Source: Bacteroidetes bacterium UBA2364 (GTDB lineage: Bacteria > Bacteroidota > Rhodothermia > Rhodothermales > UBA2364). From it: a DNA stretch of 52,058 bases. This document shows positions 52,014 to 52,058 of this stretch, piece after piece. The notes beneath the pieces are model-generated. The model did no database searches, was not told where the DNA came from, and saw only the letters and a program-made list of their open reading frames with translations. Where the stretch lies: contig DDTM01000035.1 of NCBI GenBank assembly GCA_002344075.1, forward strand, positions 1-52,058, given 5' to 3'. Position 1 is the first letter of the stretch. Every line of letters begins with the position of its first letter. The position numbers were made by a program, and so were the translations under genes.

Positions 52014-52058
52014 AGGGGCTTTTTCAAAAATGCCAATAGACATACGACGCGACTTAGA
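52014..52058. repeat. left end of a second copy of the 27.75-kb repeat element
   Basis: CAAAAATGCCAATAG and the following CATACGAC match the left end of the element at 27754-27796, with two substitutions and two 1-nt indels over about 43 bp. The window ends inside it, so size and right end are unseen. It lies about 45 bp after the OsmC gene. Confidence 0.7.

Overview
The window looks like a chromosomal segment of a free-living heterotroph of the Bacteroidota/Rhodothermota group, probably a Rhodothermia-like lineage. The evidence is a secreted amylase ending in a YPNPFNPST-type C-terminal sorting/FlgD-like domain, many lipoproteins and Sec-exported proteins, a short AMP nucleosidase, and a GT2 protein with a Rossmann-like tail as seen in Bacteroidota. 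The taxonomic call is inference. No rRNA, tRNA or CRISPR array was seen. Base composition is moderate, except for a clearly AT-rich left end and the histidine kinase gene at 3.9-5.8 kb.

Layout. 0-3.8 kb: four small exported proteins, three of them sharing a 'K-[FL]-[AS]-[KR]-G-x-S' repeat-like core, then a CapA-type lipoprotein. 3.8-9.0 kb: an AT-rich TPR histidine kinase convergent with a minus-strand operon galactokinase-like / PhoU-like / GH53 endo-galactanase. 9.2-15.3 kb: gltB-gltD (glutamate synthase) with a clear terminator. 15.8-19.0 kb: a HupE/UreJ-like membrane protein, GNAT plus beta-carbonic anhydrase, and a degenerate receiver protein overlapping an OmpR-type response regulator. 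19.2-27.7 kb: a maltodextrin utilisation operon: two LacI-type operators, two secreted GH13 amylases, a solute-binding protein, an LprI/DUF1311 protein and two permeases, closed by a terminator. No ATPase (MalK) and no LacI regulator lie in the window. 27.7-28.0 kb: a roughly 245-bp MITE-like repeat element; the beginning of a second copy lies at the right edge of the window.

28-38 kb: a GT2 glycosyltransferase, a gene-free stretch with two strong minus-strand terminators (possible small RNA or leader), an 888-codon multidomain exported glycoside-hydrolase-like protein, a methyltransferase, a rhodanese, tdh-kbl (threonine to glycine plus acetyl-CoA), a sorbosone-dehydrogenase-like lipoprotein, and the decayed 3' end of an IS200/RAYT-like transposase. 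38-45 kb: a BtuF-like protein, the bicarbonate transporter pair sbtA-sbtB, a 2OG-Fe(II) oxygenase, cdsA with an NTF2-like gene, a small membrane protein behind a near-consensus sigma-70 promoter, and an AbgT transporter. 45-52 kb: a minus-strand GT2-accA-thioesterase group, then a photolyase, a MATE transporter, AMP nucleosidase and OsmC.

Functional themes are polysaccharide (starch and galactan) scavenging, amino-acid/ammonia metabolism (GltBD, Tdh-Kbl), inorganic carbon handling (SbtAB plus carbonic anhydrase) and envelope biogenesis. The least explained items are the small exported paralogues resembling lysozyme inhibitors, the degenerate receiver/OmpR overlap, the MITE-like element with triplet-loop hairpins, the possible minus-strand RNA near 29.3 kb, and the 888-codon exported protein.
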